DNA from: Jiella endophytica
GTDB lineage: Bacteria > Pseudomonadota > Alphaproteobacteria > Rhizobiales > Rhizobiaceae
Assembly: GCF_004519335.1 (NCBI RefSeq)
Contig: NZ_SOZD01000002.1
Coordinates: 186,001-250,000, forward strand
Direction of reading: 5' to 3'
DNA: 64,000 bases
The notes under the pieces are model-generated. The model was not told the DNA's origin and did not search any database. It was given only the letters and a program-made list of their open reading frames with translations. Within the stretch, counting starts at the first letter, position 1, and the number at the start of each line of letters is the position of its first letter. The translations under genes and the position numbers were made by a program. Positions 27,892 to 38,448 of the stretch are shown here, piece after piece.

Positions 27892-28269
27892 GACATCCTC
27901 CTCACCTCGACTAGGCGGCCCGCGGACGACCGGACGGGCTCCGCCATCCGGGAAATTCGCCGCGGGGCCGCAATCCGCGTCGACAGGGTCGGAAGGTCGC
28001 CCGCGATTGTGTCCAAAGTCGTACCGCGACATAGCGAATTGTATCGAACTGTTTTCATCATGGTAAGCGACATCTTAAGGCTTGCGGCGCGTCGAGCCCC
28101 GGCTGGTCGCCCCAAGCTGCACATCGGGCCGGCGCCTGGATGTGACGAAGATCACCATGACGGTTGCGCAGGATGCCGGGATGGTCGCAGCCAATGCCGG
28201 TTTGCGTCGGCCCGACATTTGCGCGTAGAGAAGCCTTCGCATCATCATTCCGTCACGACACGACCGCCC
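27892..28269. other. Divergent promoter region of DUF1344 and aroC
   Basis: A 378-bp spacer between two divergent genes. The plus strand has an AT-richer patch (about 28030-28075, TAGCGAATTGTATCGAACTG and onwards) that may hold the aroC promoter. No strong inverted repeat or small gene was recognised. Confidence 0.35.
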
Positions 28270-29370
28270 ATGTCCCACAACACGTTCGGCCATCTCTTCC
28301 GCGTCACCACCTGGGGCGAGAGCCACGGGACGGCGATCGGCTGCGTGATCGACGGCACGCCGCCGAACATCCGCTTCAGCCTCGCCGAGATCCAGGCCGA
28401 GCTCGACCGCCGGCGGCCCGGCCAGTCGCGCTACACGACGCAGCGCCAGGAGCTTGACCAGGTGCGGGTCCTGTCCGGCGTCATGCCGGGCGAGGCCGAG
28501 GGCGACTATGTCTCGACCGGGACGCCGATCGCGCTTCAGATCGAAAACACCGACCAGCGCTCCAAGGACTATTCCGACATTGCGCGGCGCTACCGGCCGG
28601 GCCACGCCGACGTCACCTATGACGTCAAATACGGCATCCGGGACTATCGCGGCGGTGGCCGCTCCTCGGCCCGCGAGACGGCGATGCGCGTCGCTGCCGG
28701 AGCGATCGCCGGAAACATCGTCCCCGGGCTCAAGGTGCGCGGTGCGCTGGTGGCGATCGGCGACTGCTGGATCGACCGCTCGCGCTGGGACTGGGACGAG
28801 GTCTCGAACAACCCGTTCTTCTGCCCCGACGCCGAGACGGCCAAAAGATGGGCCGAGCTTCTCGATGGCGTCCGCAAGCGCGGCTCGTCGATCGGCGCGG
28901 TGGTGGAGATCGTCGCCGATGGCGTTCCCGCCGGCCTCGGCGCACCGATCTACGGCAAGCTCGACGCCGACATTGCGAGCGGCCTGATGTCGATCAATGC
29001 GGTGAAGGGCGTCGAGATCGGCGAGGGCTTTGCCGCGGCCGCGCTCTCCGGCGAGGAGAATGCCGACGAGATGCGCCCCGGTCCGGACGGCAGACCGGCC
29101 TATCTCTCCAACCATGCCGGCGGCATTCTCGGCGGCATCTCGACCGGCCAGCCGATCGTCGCGCGATTCGCCGTGAAGCCGACCTCGTCGATCCTGACGC
29201 CGCGCCAGTCGGTCGACGCCGACGGCAACGCCGTCGACGTCATGACCAAGGGCCGGCACGACCCCTGCGTCGGTATCCGGGCGGTTCCGGTCGGCGAAGC
29301 GATGGTCGCCTGCGCCATCGCAGACCATTATCTGCGAGATCGCGGGCAGACCGGAGCCGTCCGTGTCTGA
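28270..29370 (+). CDS. aroC: Chorismate synthase
   Basis: A 366-residue enzyme converting 5-enolpyruvylshikimate 3-phosphate to chorismate with reduced FMN, the last shared step to aromatic amino acids and folate. Family signatures: N-terminal [35 protein letters not shown] with [17 protein letters not shown], and the C-terminal [19 protein letters not shown]. Full normal length. ATG 28270 matches the conserved [10 protein letters not shown] start. Confidence 0.97.
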   Translation: MSHNTFGHLFRVTTWGESHGTAIGCVIDGTPPNIRFSLAEIQAELDRRRPGQSRYTTQRQELDQVRVLSGVMPGEAEGDYVSTGTPIALQIENTDQRSKDYSDIARRYRPGHADVTYDVKYGIRDYRGGGRSSARETAMRVAAGAIAGNIVPGLKVRGALVAIGDCWIDRSRWDWDEVSNNPFFCPDAETAKRWAELLDGVRKRGSSIGAVVEIVADGVPAGLGAPIYGKLDADIASGLMSINAVKGVEIGEGFAAAALSGEENADEMRPGPDGRPAYLSNHAGGILGGISTGQPIVARFAVKPTSSILTPRQSVDADGNAVDVMTKGRHDPCVGIRAVPVGEAMVACAIADHYLRDRGQTGAVRV

Positions 29371-29478
29371 CCGCCGGCCATTCGCACCGATCACAAGCTG
29401 CCGAACGGTCCCCCGCGCAGTCTGCGCAAGACATCCCGGCGCGATTGAACTCGCCGTAGCCAACGCTAGCTCGTTCCG

Positions 29479-30405
29479 ATGAACACCCGGCTTTACTATC
29501 ACGACGTCTTTACCGAGCATCTGACCGGTCCGGGCCATCCCGAACGGCCGGATCGGATGAAGGCCGTCGCCGCGGCCCTGGAGGCTGAAACCTTCCAGCT
29601 GCTCGAACGCGTCGATGCGCCCGAAGGCTCGCTGGAATCGGTCTATCGCTGCCATCCGGAAGAGTTCGTGCGCAAGGTCGCATTGACCATTCCTGAGGAA
29701 GGCCTGACCCGGATCGACGCCGACACCATCGTCAGCCCCAAGAGCTTCACCGCGGCGATCCATGCGCTCGGTGCGGCGACCGCAGCCGTCGACGCGGTGG
29801 TTTCCGGCGAAGCGCGCAACGTCTTCGTCGCCTCGCGACCGCCGGGCCATCACGCCGAGGCGGTGACCGCGATGGGCTTCTGCCTGTTCAACAATGCCGC
29901 GATCGCCGCCCGCCACGCCCAGGCGGTGCACGGCCTCGAACGGGTGGCGATCGTCGACTGGGACGTCCATCACGGCAACGGCACCCAGGACATCTTCTGG
30001 TCCGACCCGACCGTGCTCTACGCATCCACCCACCAGATGCCGCTCTATCCGGGCACCGGGGCCAAGAGCGAGACCGGCGCCGGCAACATCGTCAATGCGC
30101 CTCTTTCGGCGGGTGATGGCGGCGAGAGGTTCCGCGCCGCGATGCTCGAGCGGATCCTGCCGGAGCTTGAAGCCTTCGCCCCCGACCTCGTGATCATTTC
30201 CGCCGGATTCGACGCCCATCATCGCGACCCGCTGGCGAGCCTCGAACTCACCGAGGGCGATTTCGACTGGGCGACCGGCCATCTCCTCGATGTCGCGGAT
30301 CGCCATTCCGGCGGTCGGCTGGTCAGCCTCCTCGAAGGCGGCTACGACCTCCAGGGGCTCGCGCTTTCCACCGCGGTCCACGTCAAGCGGCTGATGACCG
30401 GCTGA
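29479..30405 (+). CDS. Histone deacetylase family protein
   Basis: A 308-residue zinc-dependent amidohydrolase of the arginase/deacetylase superfamily (acetoin utilisation/HDAC-like). Active-site segments: RPPGHHAEA (tandem His), VDWDVHHGNGTQDIF (zinc Asp and His) and the glycine-rich LLEGGYDL. Bacterial members probably deacetylate acetylpolyamines or proteins. It precedes xseB and dxs on the same strand, an arrangement I recall as conserved in rhizobia. Confidence 0.93.
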   Translation: MNTRLYYHDVFTEHLTGPGHPERPDRMKAVAAALEAETFQLLERVDAPEGSLESVYRCHPEEFVRKVALTIPEEGLTRIDADTIVSPKSFTAAIHALGAATAAVDAVVSGEARNVFVASRPPGHHAEAVTAMGFCLFNNAAIAARHAQAVHGLERVAIVDWDVHHGNGTQDIFWSDPTVLYASTHQMPLYPGTGAKSETGAGNIVNAPLSAGDGGERFRAAMLERILPELEAFAPDLVIISAGFDAHHRDPLASLELTEGDFDWATGHLLDVADRHSGGRLVSLLEGGYDLQGLALSTAVHVKRLMTG

Positions 30406-30462
30406 CCCCGCCTCGGCAGCCGCCGGACACCTTCAATCAGACGATCGACGAAAGGCCCCACC

Positions 30463-30735
30463 ATGGCCGAGACCGGTGAGACGACCCTTCCCGCCGACGA
30501 TTCAGACATCAAGCGCATGAGCTTCGAGGATGCGATCGCCGCGCTCGAGCGGATCGTCTCCGACCTTGAGCGCGGCGACGTGCCGCTGGACAGGTCGATC
30601 CGCATCTACGAGCGCGGCGAGAAGCTGAAGAACCATTGCGAGCGGCTGCTCTCCGCGGCGGAGGACAAGGTCGAGAAGATCAAGCTGGGTCGCTCCGGCA
30701 AGCCCACCGGCACTGAGCCGCTTGATCCGGGCTGA
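30463..30735 (+). CDS. xseB: Exodeoxyribonuclease VII small subunit
   Basis: A 90-residue small subunit of ExoVII, a single-strand-specific exonuclease. Helical core [20 protein letters not shown] and [20 protein letters not shown] are diagnostic. The large subunit xseA is not in the window, as usual. It lies 57 bp after the deacetylase gene and before dxs. Confidence 0.95.
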   Translation: MAETGETTLPADDSDIKRMSFEDAIAALERIVSDLERGDVPLDRSIRIYERGEKLKNHCERLLSAAEDKVEKIKLGRSGKPTGTEPLDPG

Positions 30736-31083
30736 GGCAGCGGCTGACATTTCTTCGAAGTGCCGCGGCAGCGCCCCGACGGCGCCGATTTCGGCGAGGC
30801 GTATGATTTTTCAGGCAGATGGATCGGCGGACTTGCAGTGCCGCGCTTGAACGGCGCACTCTGTGAACGATTTATAGCCATGCCGCCGGGTCGGGTTTCG
30901 CCCCGATGGCGGGCCGGGCCAGCGAAAGCGATTTCCGGCAAGCGCGCCCCGCCATCCTGGATGAGCGTTGCGCGATCTTGAATGAGTTGGAGCATGCCGT
31001 CGGCCGGACGGCGCTCCGGCGGCGGGCAGGCGGGGTATCTGACCCGCGTCCCGGCTGCGTCAGTGTCGTCGAAAGGTTTTGTG
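30736..31083. other. Intergenic region between xseB and dxs
   Basis: A 348-bp gap, large for this otherwise collinear set, suggesting dxs has its own promoter. A candidate is TTGAAC (30847-30852) with TTTATA (30871-30876), 18-bp spacing. No small ORF with coding character was found. Confidence 0.4.
30847..30876 (+). promoter_or_regulatory. Candidate sigma-70 promoter for dxs
   Basis: TTGAAC and TTTATA are separated by 18 bp, about 205 bp before the dxs start. It is the best hexamer pair in the gap but has not been tested. Confidence 0.35.
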
Positions 31084-33000
31084 GTGGCAGAAACATCGAA
31101 TACGCCGCTCCTCGATCAGATCCGCTTTCCGGAGGATCTGCGCGACCTCGACGAATCCAAGCTGCCGCAACTCGCCGACGAACTGCGCGCCGATCTCATC
31201 GACCAGATATCCCGGACGGGCGGCCATCTGGGCGCCGGCCTCGGCGTCGTCGAGCTGACCGTGGCGCTCCATTACGTCTTCGACACGCCCCGGGATCGAC
31301 TGATCTGGGACGTCAGCCACCAGGCCTATCCCCACAAGATCCTCACCGGCCGTCGCGAACGGATGAAGACGATCCGCCAGGAGGGCGGGCTGTCGGGCTT
31401 TGCCAAGCGCGCCGAGAGCGAATACGACCCGTTCGGCGCCGGCCATTCCTCCACGTCGATCTCGGCTGGCCTCGGCATGGCCGTCGCCCGGGATCTCTCG
31501 AAGGGCAGCAACAACGTCGTCGCGGTCATCGGCGACGGCGCGATGAGCGCCGGCATGGCCTATGAGGCGATGAACAATGCCGGCGCGCTGGACGCCCGGC
31601 TGATCGTCATTCTCAACGACAACGACATGTCGATCGCCCCGCCGACCGGGGCGATGAGCGCCTATCTCGCCCGGCTCGTTTCCGGCAAGACCTACCGGAC
31701 CCTGCGCGACCACGCCAAGAGCTTTACCCGGCTGCTGCCGGATTTCATGCGCGAGGGCGCCCGCCGCACCGAAGAATATACCCGCGGCTTCTTCACCGGC
31801 GGCACGCTGTTTGAGGAACTCGGCTTCTATTATGTCGGCCCGATCGACGGCCACGACCTGTCGCATCTCCTGCCGATCCTGAAGAATGTCCGCGATGCCG
31901 GGACCGGGCCCATCCTAGTCCATGTCGTCACCCGCAAGGGCAAGGGCTACGGCCCGGCGGAGAGCTCGACCGACAAGTATCACGGCGTCTCAAAATTCGA
32001 CGTCATCACCGGCGCCCAGTCGAAATCCAAGGCGAATTCGCCGAGCTATACCGGCGTCTTCGCCGAGGCCCTGATCCGCGAGGCCGAGGAGGACGACAGG
32101 ATCGTCGCGGTGAATGCCGCGATGCCCGCCGGCACCGGCCTCGACAAGTTCGGCGCCCGCTTCCCCGACCGCACCTTCGACGTCGGCATCGCCGAGCAGC
32201 ACGCCGTCACCTTCTGCGCCGGCCTCGCCTCGGAGGGCTACCGTCCGTTTGCGGCGATCTACTCGACCTTCCTGCAGCGTGGCTACGATCAGGTCGTCCA
32301 CGACGTTGCCATCCAGCATCTGCCGGTGCGCTTTGCCATCGACCGTGCCGGCTTCGTCGGCGCCGACGGGCCGACCCATGCCGGTTCCTTCGACATCGGC
32401 TTCATGGCTGCCCTGCCCGGCATGGTGGTGATGGCCGCGAGCGACGAGGCCGAGCTGAAGCACATGGTGCGCACGGCTGCCGCCTATGACGATGGGCCGA
32501 TCGCCTTCCGCTATCCGCGCGGCAACGGCGTCGGCATCGAGATGCCGGAGCGCGGCGAGATCCTCGAGATCGGCCGCGGCCGCATCGTCAAGGAAGGCAG
32601 CAAGGTGGCGATCCTGTCGCTCGGCACGCGCCTCGCCGACGCGATGGCGGCCGCCCGCGAGCTCGACGGTTTCGGCCTGTCGACGACGGTCGCCGATGCC
32701 CGCTTCGCCAAGCCTCTCGACACGGCGCTGATCGCCCGGCTCGCCCGCGAGCACGAGGTGCTGGTGACCGTCGAGGAGGGCGCCGTCGGCGGCTTCGGCT
32801 CGCAGGTCATGCAGTATCTCGCCATGTCCGGGCTGCTCGACGGCGGGCTGAAGGTCCGGCCGATGGCGATGCCCGACCGCTTCGTCAATCACGCCGCGCC
32901 GGAAATGATGATCCGTGAGGCGGGGCTCGACACGAAGGCGATCGTCGACACGGTGTTCCGCGCCCTCGGCGAAGAGGCCAAGCGCCAGTTGCAGGCCTGA
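31084..33000 (+). CDS. dxs: 1-deoxy-D-xylulose-5-phosphate synthase
   Basis: A 638-residue thiamine-diphosphate enzyme condensing pyruvate and glyceraldehyde 3-phosphate, first step of the MEP isoprenoid pathway. Features: [16 protein letters not shown], the TPP site [32 protein letters not shown], and the transketolase central segment [18 protein letters not shown]. Two adjacent GTG codons at 31081 and 31084 compete; the second stands seven bases after GAAAGG and is preferred. The conserved core ([14 protein letters not shown]) begins soon after. Confidence 0.95.
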   Translation: MAETSNTPLLDQIRFPEDLRDLDESKLPQLADELRADLIDQISRTGGHLGAGLGVVELTVALHYVFDTPRDRLIWDVSHQAYPHKILTGRRERMKTIRQEGGLSGFAKRAESEYDPFGAGHSSTSISAGLGMAVARDLSKGSNNVVAVIGDGAMSAGMAYEAMNNAGALDARLIVILNDNDMSIAPPTGAMSAYLARLVSGKTYRTLRDHAKSFTRLLPDFMREGARRTEEYTRGFFTGGTLFEELGFYYVGPIDGHDLSHLLPILKNVRDAGTGPILVHVVTRKGKGYGPAESSTDKYHGVSKFDVITGAQSKSKANSPSYTGVFAEALIREAEEDDRIVAVNAAMPAGTGLDKFGARFPDRTFDVGIAEQHAVTFCAGLASEGYRPFAAIYSTFLQRGYDQVVHDVAIQHLPVRFAIDRAGFVGADGPTHAGSFDIGFMAALPGMVVMAASDEAELKHMVRTAAAYDDGPIAFRYPRGNGVGIEMPERGEILEIGRGRIVKEGSKVAILSLGTRLADAMAAARELDGFGLSTTVADARFAKPLDTALIARLAREHEVLVTVEEGAVGGFGSQVMQYLAMSGLLDGGLKVRPMAMPDRFVNHAAPEMMIREAGLDTKAIVDTVFRALGEEAKRQLQA

Positions 33001-33073
33001 GCGAGACCGCCAGGATTTCGCGCTCCGTAGCGAGGCGCTCGCCACCCGCCCTCGACCGGCGAGAGGCTCGACC

Positions 33074-33943
33074 TCAGCCGGCGATCAGCCGGTTTCGTCC
33101 GGCGGCCTTTGCCCTGTAGAGGTTGCCGTCGGCCCGCAGGAACATGTCGTGGAATCCCGCATCGTCGGGATGCAGCGTCGCGACGCCGAGGCTGAGGGAA
33201 ACGGGTTCAACGCCGAGGAGCAGTTTGGCGCTCTGGCGCACGGCCTCGCGGATCCGCTGGCCGGCCTCCGCCGCCGTCGCCTTGTCGGCGCCCTCCATCA
33301 GCACGCAGAACTCGTCGCCGCCGAGCCGCACCCCGTAATCCGACGAACGGATTCCCCCCCGGATCGCGTCGGCGACGAGGATCAGCACCTTGTCGCCGGT
33401 GGTATGACCGTGGCGGTCGTTGAGCTGCTTGAACCGATCGACGTCGATGACGAGCAGCGACAGGAGCGTTCTGCCGGCCCGCGCCTTTTCGATCGTCGCC
33501 TCGCCCTCCTCGGAGAGCCAGCGGCGGTTGAACAGGCCGGTCAACGGGTCGGTGGAAGACAGACCCTCCAGCGTCGCGATACGCCCGTCGAGAGCAAGAA
33601 TCGTCGCCTGGACGCGCGTCATCAGCCGCCCGGCAAGGTCCAGGTAGCGGGTCGGAAGCTCGGGCAGCTGGCGGCTCTCAGAATAGGCTTCGAGCGCCAG
33701 TGTCGCGCTCCTGACAGGGGCGAGGATCGCAAAAATCCCGATGCAGGTGAGGCTCGTCCCGACGACGGTCGCGAGAACAAGGACTGCGACATATCCAAGG
33801 TCGGCAAACAGACGCCCCTCGCCCGCCACGACGAGAACGAACGAAATCAGGGGAATATGCACGCCGACAAAGCAGATCGTAAATATTCGTCCGACATATG
33901 ATCCTGGAAATTTCAACCTGTACATGATGTCGTAGAATTTCAT
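33074..33943 (-). CDS. Membrane GGDEF diguanylate cyclase, intact I-site
   Basis: A 289-residue protein with two transmembrane helices (about 20-41 and 48-75), a linker helix, and a GGDEF domain (residues 130-285). The catalytic motif is GGDEF 208-212, with metal site VIDVDRFKQLND. The inhibitory site RSSD is present at 199-202, exactly five residues before GGDEF, so feedback control by c-di-GMP is expected. It is a close paralogue, of the same length, of the protein at 34695-35564. Confidence 0.93.
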   Translation of the reverse strand: MKFYDIMYRLKFPGSYVGRIFTICFVGVHIPLISFVLVVAGEGRLFADLGYVAVLVLATVVGTSLTCIGIFAILAPVRSATLALEAYSESRQLPELPTRYLDLAGRLMTRVQATILALDGRIATLEGLSSTDPLTGLFNRRWLSEEGEATIEKARAGRTLLSLLVIDVDRFKQLNDRHGHTTGDKVLILVADAIRGGIRSSDYGVRLGGDEFCVLMEGADKATAAEAGQRIREAVRQSAKLLLGVEPVSLSLGVATLHPDDAGFHDMFLRADGNLYRAKAAGRNRLIAG

Positions 33944-34128
33944 TCAACACCCGTTAGACGATCGGTCGATTCGATCATCGCCAACAATTGGGTATTTGCA
34001 TGTATGGCACCACCGACCGCCGCGATGGTGGTTAACACCGAGTGAATGGCGGACGGCAAAATCGCCTGAAATGCGATCCTTCCAGCGGCCTGCGGGAGGA
34101 TGGCCGCGACCCTTCAAGCGGGCAAATC

Positions 34129-34578
34129 TTACGCGTCGCGGCGTCTGTCGGCGACCTCGCCGGAGGGGACGACGCGATGGGCCCGCCAGTTACCGCCGGG
34201 AACCACCGGATCGCCCGGGGACAGTCGCGAGACATAGACCCAGGCGGTCAGGCCGGCCGGCTCGACGAGCTCGACCCGGCGCCGGACATACATCGAGCCG
34301 TCCTCGTTCCTTGGGTCGTAATTTTCCCAGGCGTCGAACACCGCGAAGGCCTCGGGCCGGAGCACCTCGTGCAGCTCGGCGGCGACGAGTTTTCCGTCGG
34401 TAGCCTCACCGCCCCGACCTTCGGCCGCGGGGAAATAGCCTGGATAGGCGCCGTGATCGCGCAGGACGCCCGCCAGCCGGCAGGCGCCGACCCGCCGGAC
34501 GAGGCCTTGCGTCGAGGGCGTGTCGGGATCTCCCGCATCGTCCATCAGCGTCCCGTAGAAGGCGAAATAGTCTGTCAT
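34129..34578 (-). CDS. Gamma-glutamylcyclotransferase family protein
   Basis: A 149-residue AIG2/GGCT-fold protein. The substrate loop YGTL is at 8-11 and the likely catalytic acid is in DAWENYDP near residue 87. Family members release 5-oxoproline from gamma-glutamyl compounds, though many bacterial ones have unknown substrates. It sits between two paralogous GGDEF genes on the same strand, with gaps of 185 and 116 bp. Confidence 0.85.
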   Translation of the reverse strand: MTDYFAFYGTLMDDAGDPDTPSTQGLVRRVGACRLAGVLRDHGAYPGYFPAAEGRGGEATDGKLVAAELHEVLRPEAFAVFDAWENYDPRNEDGSMYVRRRVELVEPAGLTAWVYVSRLSPGDPVVPGGNWRAHRVVPSGEVADRRRDA

Positions 34579-34694
34579 CGTCGTTATCTAAAATCCGCCC
34601 GCTGACTGTCTGTATGAAAGGGACGACGCGCATCCGCGCAGTCTTGACTGCAGGGGCCGGGAAGGGCCGCATCTCGCGTCGATGGCGGGCCCGA

Positions 34695-35564
34695 TCATCC
34701 GATCGAGAGCCGGTTGCGGCCGGTGCGCTTGGCATGGAGAAGCTGCTCGTCGGCACGGCGCCTGAGATCATGGAGGGTCTGGTCGCTCGCCCTCAGCGTC
34801 GCGACGCCGATGCTCAGGGTGACCTTCTCGACGCGCAGGAAATCCTCGACGCCGAGTTCCGTCGCAAGGCGGATGCGCTTGGCGACCGCCTCGGCGCCCT
34901 CGCGATCGCAGTCCGAAAGAAGGACGCAGAATTCGTCGCCGCCCTGCCTGACCCCCTGACCGCCGTCGCGGGTGCTTTCCCGGATGGCGTCGGCAACGAG
35001 GATCAGCACCTGATCGCCGAGGGCGTGACCGTGGTTGTCGTTGAACGACTTGAAGCGGTCGACATCGATGACCAGCATCGAGAAGGCCCTGCCCTGACGC
35101 CTGGCGATGGCGACGGTGCGCTCGCCGACATCGTCGATCCAGCGGCGATTGTAGAGGCCTGTGAGCGGGTCGGTGACGGACAGGCTCTCGAGTGTGTCGA
35201 TGGTGCGGTCGAGCTGCATCAGCGTCGACTGGACGCTCTTCATCAGCTGGCCGGCAGCGTCCTCGTAGACGGTCGGCAGGTCCGGCGGCACCCGATCGCG
35301 CGTATAGGAATCGAGAGCCTTGCGGGCCTTCAGAATCGGCATCAGCATTCCGGCTAGGCCGAGCAGCGTCCCCGCCGTGCCGATCAGCGTTGCAACCAGA
35401 ACGACGAGGACGATGCCCCAGTCATTGCCGAGGTGGCCGCTCCAGATCAGCCAGCCGACCAGCGCGATCAGCGGAACATGGGTTCCGACGAAGCAGATCG
35501 CCATGGTCTTGCCGACATAGGAGCGCGGCCAGCCAACCCGTTGCATGAACGCGTAGAATCGCAT
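34695..35564 (-). CDS. Membrane GGDEF diguanylate cyclase, degenerate I-site
   Basis: A 289-residue paralogue of the GGDEF protein at 33074-33943, alignable without gaps. Two membrane helices (about 20-42 and 49-76), linker, and GGDEF domain with the motif at 208-212 and VIDVDRFKSFND. The inhibitory site position reads RDGG (199-202) instead of RxxD, so product inhibition may be lost. Start ATG 35564 (MRFYAFM) corresponds to the MKFYDIM start of the twin; an in-frame ATG at 35600 would add 12 residues. Neither twin has a strong ribosome site. Confidence 0.92.
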   Translation of the reverse strand: MRFYAFMQRVGWPRSYVGKTMAICFVGTHVPLIALVGWLIWSGHLGNDWGIVLVVLVATLIGTAGTLLGLAGMLMPILKARKALDSYTRDRVPPDLPTVYEDAAGQLMKSVQSTLMQLDRTIDTLESLSVTDPLTGLYNRRWIDDVGERTVAIARRQGRAFSMLVIDVDRFKSFNDNHGHALGDQVLILVADAIRESTRDGGQGVRQGGDEFCVLLSDCDREGAEAVAKRIRLATELGVEDFLRVEKVTLSIGVATLRASDQTLHDLRRRADEQLLHAKRTGRNRLSIG

Positions 35565-35728
35565 CGACCACTCGTTTCGTGAAGCGCTCGATGACTCCAT
35601 CGCCGGGGCTTTTCCTCGCGTTGCTCGTTCGTGCGTGTGATCGCTACCGGCCGATGATAGTAACGCTCCGTTCGATTCCAAGTGGTTGAGGTTTCGCCGC
35701 GGCGTCTGACGCAGCAGTTGAAACCGTC

Positions 35729-36130
35729 TCACTCCGGCTCGAAGTCCAGCGCCACGCCATTGATGCAGTAGCGAAGGCCCGTCGGCGGCGGGCCGTCGGG
35801 GAAGACATGGCCAAGATGGCTGCCGCACTGGCTGCAATGCACTTCTGTCCGCACCATGCCGTGGCTACGATCGACGGTTTCCTCGATGGCGCCCTCGACC
35901 GGCGTGTCGAAGCTCGGCCAGCCGGTGCCGCTTTCGAACTTGCGCGTTGCGACGAACAGCCGCTGTCCGCAGCCGACGCAGGAAAAGGTCCCGGCGCGCT
36001 TTTCGTTCAGGAGGGCGCAGCTGCCCGGGCGCTCGGTGCCGTGGCCGCGCATGACGGCATACTGCTCCGGCGTCAGCATCTCGCGCCATTCGGCCTCGCT
36101 GCGGGTCACCGGGAAAATCCTCTGATCCAT
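35729..36130 (-). CDS. msrB: Peptide-methionine (R)-S-oxide reductase
   Basis: A 133-residue MsrB that repairs methionine-R-sulfoxide. Structural zinc cysteines C51/C54 (CVGC) and C99/C102 (CSQC); catalytic C122 in RYCIN; C38 ([11 protein letters not shown]) is placed to act as resolving cysteine. No export signal, so cytoplasmic. ATG 36130 has GAGGACGAG upstream; a longer open frame is not supported by the family N-terminus. Confidence 0.95.
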   Translation of the reverse strand: MDQRIFPVTRSEAEWREMLTPEQYAVMRGHGTERPGSCALLNEKRAGTFSCVGCGQRLFVATRKFESGTGWPSFDTPVEGAIEETVDRSHGMVRTEVHCSQCGSHLGHVFPDGPPPTGLRYCINGVALDFEPE

Positions 36131-36507
36131 GATCTCGTCCTCATTCAATGGGCCGAACGGTCGATACGCGGCGAGCGGCAAAGCGCCATTCGCCTCGCCC
36201 TTCCCTCGCCAGTCGTGCCCGTAACGTCCCTTATATGGTGCCAAGAGAGGCAGAAAACACCGCTTTGTCAGTCTGTGCCGGCTTCGAGGCGGCCGCCGCA
36301 GGGGAGCGGCAGGTCGTCGCAGCCGGGTCGGGAACGCTCCCGCAAACCCCACGGAAAAAACTGCCGAAATTTCCTTTTCTCGATGGGGGGCACAGGCCAC
36401 CCAGTGGAGCGACTGCACCTCGCCACTTCGTCATCCCCTCATATATCCTTCAAACCATGAGAGAATCGTGAAGTCGTTGCATCAGCATCGAAGTCTGCAA
36501 TGACGCG
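36131..36507. other. Divergent region between msrB and hybrid kinase gene
   Basis: A 377-bp promoter region for two divergent genes. The minus strand has a possible minus-10 TATAAG near 36230 before msrB; the plus strand has an AT-rich patch (CTCATATATCCTTCAAACC at about 36438) before the kinase gene. No strong palindrome or small gene seen. Confidence 0.35.
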
Positions 36508-38448
36508 ATGACACGCTGTCTGACCATGGGGGCAACATTCAAGATGGCCGTTCCAAGCGAGGCGAAACTGCAGGGTCGCGCGTTTCGTCGTCGTCTGAAA
36601 GCAATTGACAGGGCTAAAGCGGGAGGCGGCACGACGACCATCGCTGGATGCTCTCTCGTCGCATGGTTTGCCATTCTTCTGACCGCTCAGGGCGCCCATG
36701 CGGAGGAAGGTCTCGCGGACGCCGCCGCCGCGGTCGCGGCGTCGGAGGTGGAGGTCGGCGTTCCCGTCGTGGCGATGGTCGTCTTCGGCATGGCCCTGCT
36801 GCTGCTGTGTGCGGCACTCGGGGCAAAGCTCGCCGGCTCGCGGCTGAAGGCTGCCAGAATGATCCGCGACGACGCCGTCGAGGCCGGCAAGACGCGCTTT
36901 CAGACCCTCTACCGACGCACGCCGGTGCCGATGCATGCCCTCAACGAGCATGGCGCCATCGAGTTTGTCAGCGACGCCTGGCTGGAGGTGTTGAACTATG
37001 AGCGCGACAACGTCATCGGCCGGCCGCTGACCGACTTCATGACCAGCGCGTCGGCCCGCCAGCGGATCGAGGTGGACTGGCCTGCCCTCCTCGACAATCG
37101 TGATCTCACCAATGTCGAATACCAGTTCGTCACCGGCGACGGGCGCCAGCTCCACTGCCTGCTCTCGGCCCATATCGAGAGGGATGCCGCGGGTCAGTTC
37201 GTCCAGGCGCTGTGCGGCCTGATCGACATCACCGCCCGCAGGAAGGCCGAGGAACAGCTGCGCCAGTCGCAGAAGATGGAGGCGATCGGCCACCTGACCG
37301 GCGGCATCGCCCACGATTTCAACAATCTCCTGGCGGCGACGCTCTCCAATCTCGCGATGCTGGAAAAGCAGCTGCCGGCGGACCCCAAGATGCAGCGCTT
37401 CCTTTCCACCGCGATGCTCGCCGCCGAGCGCGGCGCCGCTCTGACCCAGAGGATGCTGGCCTTTTCCCGCCGGCAGGACCTCAGGCCCGGCAGCCTCGAC
37501 CTTCACGAGCTGATCGTCGGCATGACGGAGCTGATGCAGCGCTCGATCGGGCCGATGGTGCGGATCGAGACCGACTTTCCCGACGATCTGCCGCCGGTCT
37601 TCGCCGATGCCAACCAGCTCGAACTCGCGATCCTCAATCTCGTCGTGAATGCCCGCGATGCGATGGCCGACGGCGGCTGTATCCGCATCTCGGCCTCGGC
37701 CCTCGAAATGCGAAACGACCCAGATCTCGAGCCCGGCGGCTATGTGCGCATCGCCGTCGCCGACGAGGGCCGGGGGATGGATGCCGAGACGCTGGCGAAG
37801 GCGACGGAGCCGTTCTTCACCACCAAGGGCGTCGGCGAGGGCACCGGTCTCGGCCTTTCCATGGTGCAGGGGCTCGTCGCGCAGTCGGGTGGCAGGCTCT
37901 GCCTGGTCAGTGACGTCGGCAAGGGAACCACCGCGAAGATCTATCTGCCCGCTGGCGCTGCCGGCTTCGCGGCCAGGGAGCCTCTACAGATGTCGAGCGA
38001 GGTGCCTCTCGACCGCGACGTCACGCTGGCAGCAACTTCGGCTCCGGCCCGGCCGCTGCGGGTGCTCGCCGTCGACGACGACCCGCTCGTCCTGATGGGC
38101 ACGGTGGCGATGGTCGAAGACCTCGGCTACGAGGTCCTCGAAGCAACCACCGGCCAGGAGGCTCTTGAAACGCTGAAGGTCGAGGAAGTCGACCTGATCG
38201 TCACCGACCACGCGATGCCGAGCATGACCGGGATCCAGCTCATCAACGAAATCCGCGAGACCCGGCCAGAGCTGCCGGTGATCCTCGCCAGCGGCTATGT
38301 CAGCCTGCTGGAGGAGACCGATCACGGCCTGCCGCGCCTGGCAAAGCCGTTCAGCCAGCAGGCGCTCGCCGCTATGATCGACGAACTCGTCGCAAAGCGC
38401 GGCGAGACCGGGCGCGCGATGGAGCCTGCACCGCCGACGCTCATGTGA
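36508..38448 (+). CDS. PAS-domain hybrid histidine kinase with C-terminal receiver
   Basis: A 646-residue membrane sensor. Two hydrophobic segments (about 47-66 and 83-107), a PAS domain (about 128-250, FQTLYRRTPVPMHALNEHG ... GLIDITARRKAEEQLRQSQK), a HisKA domain of the IAHDFNN class with His near 268, an HATPase domain (NLVVNARDAMADGG, GRGMDAETLAKATEPFFTTK, GTGLGLSMVQG), and a receiver domain with the Asp in VDLIVTDHAMPSMTG. The layout is like that of CckA-type hybrids, but the second PAS is missing, so equivalence is not claimed. No cognate phosphotransfer protein is nearby. ATG 36544 is an alternative start 12 codons later. Confidence 0.9.
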   Translation: MTRCLTMGATFKMAVPSEAKLQGRAFRRRLKAIDRAKAGGGTTTIAGCSLVAWFAILLTAQGAHAEEGLADAAAAVAASEVEVGVPVVAMVVFGMALLLLCAALGAKLAGSRLKAARMIRDDAVEAGKTRFQTLYRRTPVPMHALNEHGAIEFVSDAWLEVLNYERDNVIGRPLTDFMTSASARQRIEVDWPALLDNRDLTNVEYQFVTGDGRQLHCLLSAHIERDAAGQFVQALCGLIDITARRKAEEQLRQSQKMEAIGHLTGGIAHDFNNLLAATLSNLAMLEKQLPADPKMQRFLSTAMLAAERGAALTQRMLAFSRRQDLRPGSLDLHELIVGMTELMQRSIGPMVRIETDFPDDLPPVFADANQLELAILNLVVNARDAMADGGCIRISASALEMRNDPDLEPGGYVRIAVADEGRGMDAETLAKATEPFFTTKGVGEGTGLGLSMVQGLVAQSGGRLCLVSDVGKGTTAKIYLPAGAAGFAAREPLQMSSEVPLDRDVTLAATSAPARPLRVLAVDDDPLVLMGTVAMVEDLGYEVLEATTGQEALETLKVEEVDLIVTDHAMPSMTGIQLINEIRETRPELPVILASGYVSLLEETDHGLPRLAKPFSQQALAAMIDELVAKRGETGRAMEPAPPTLM

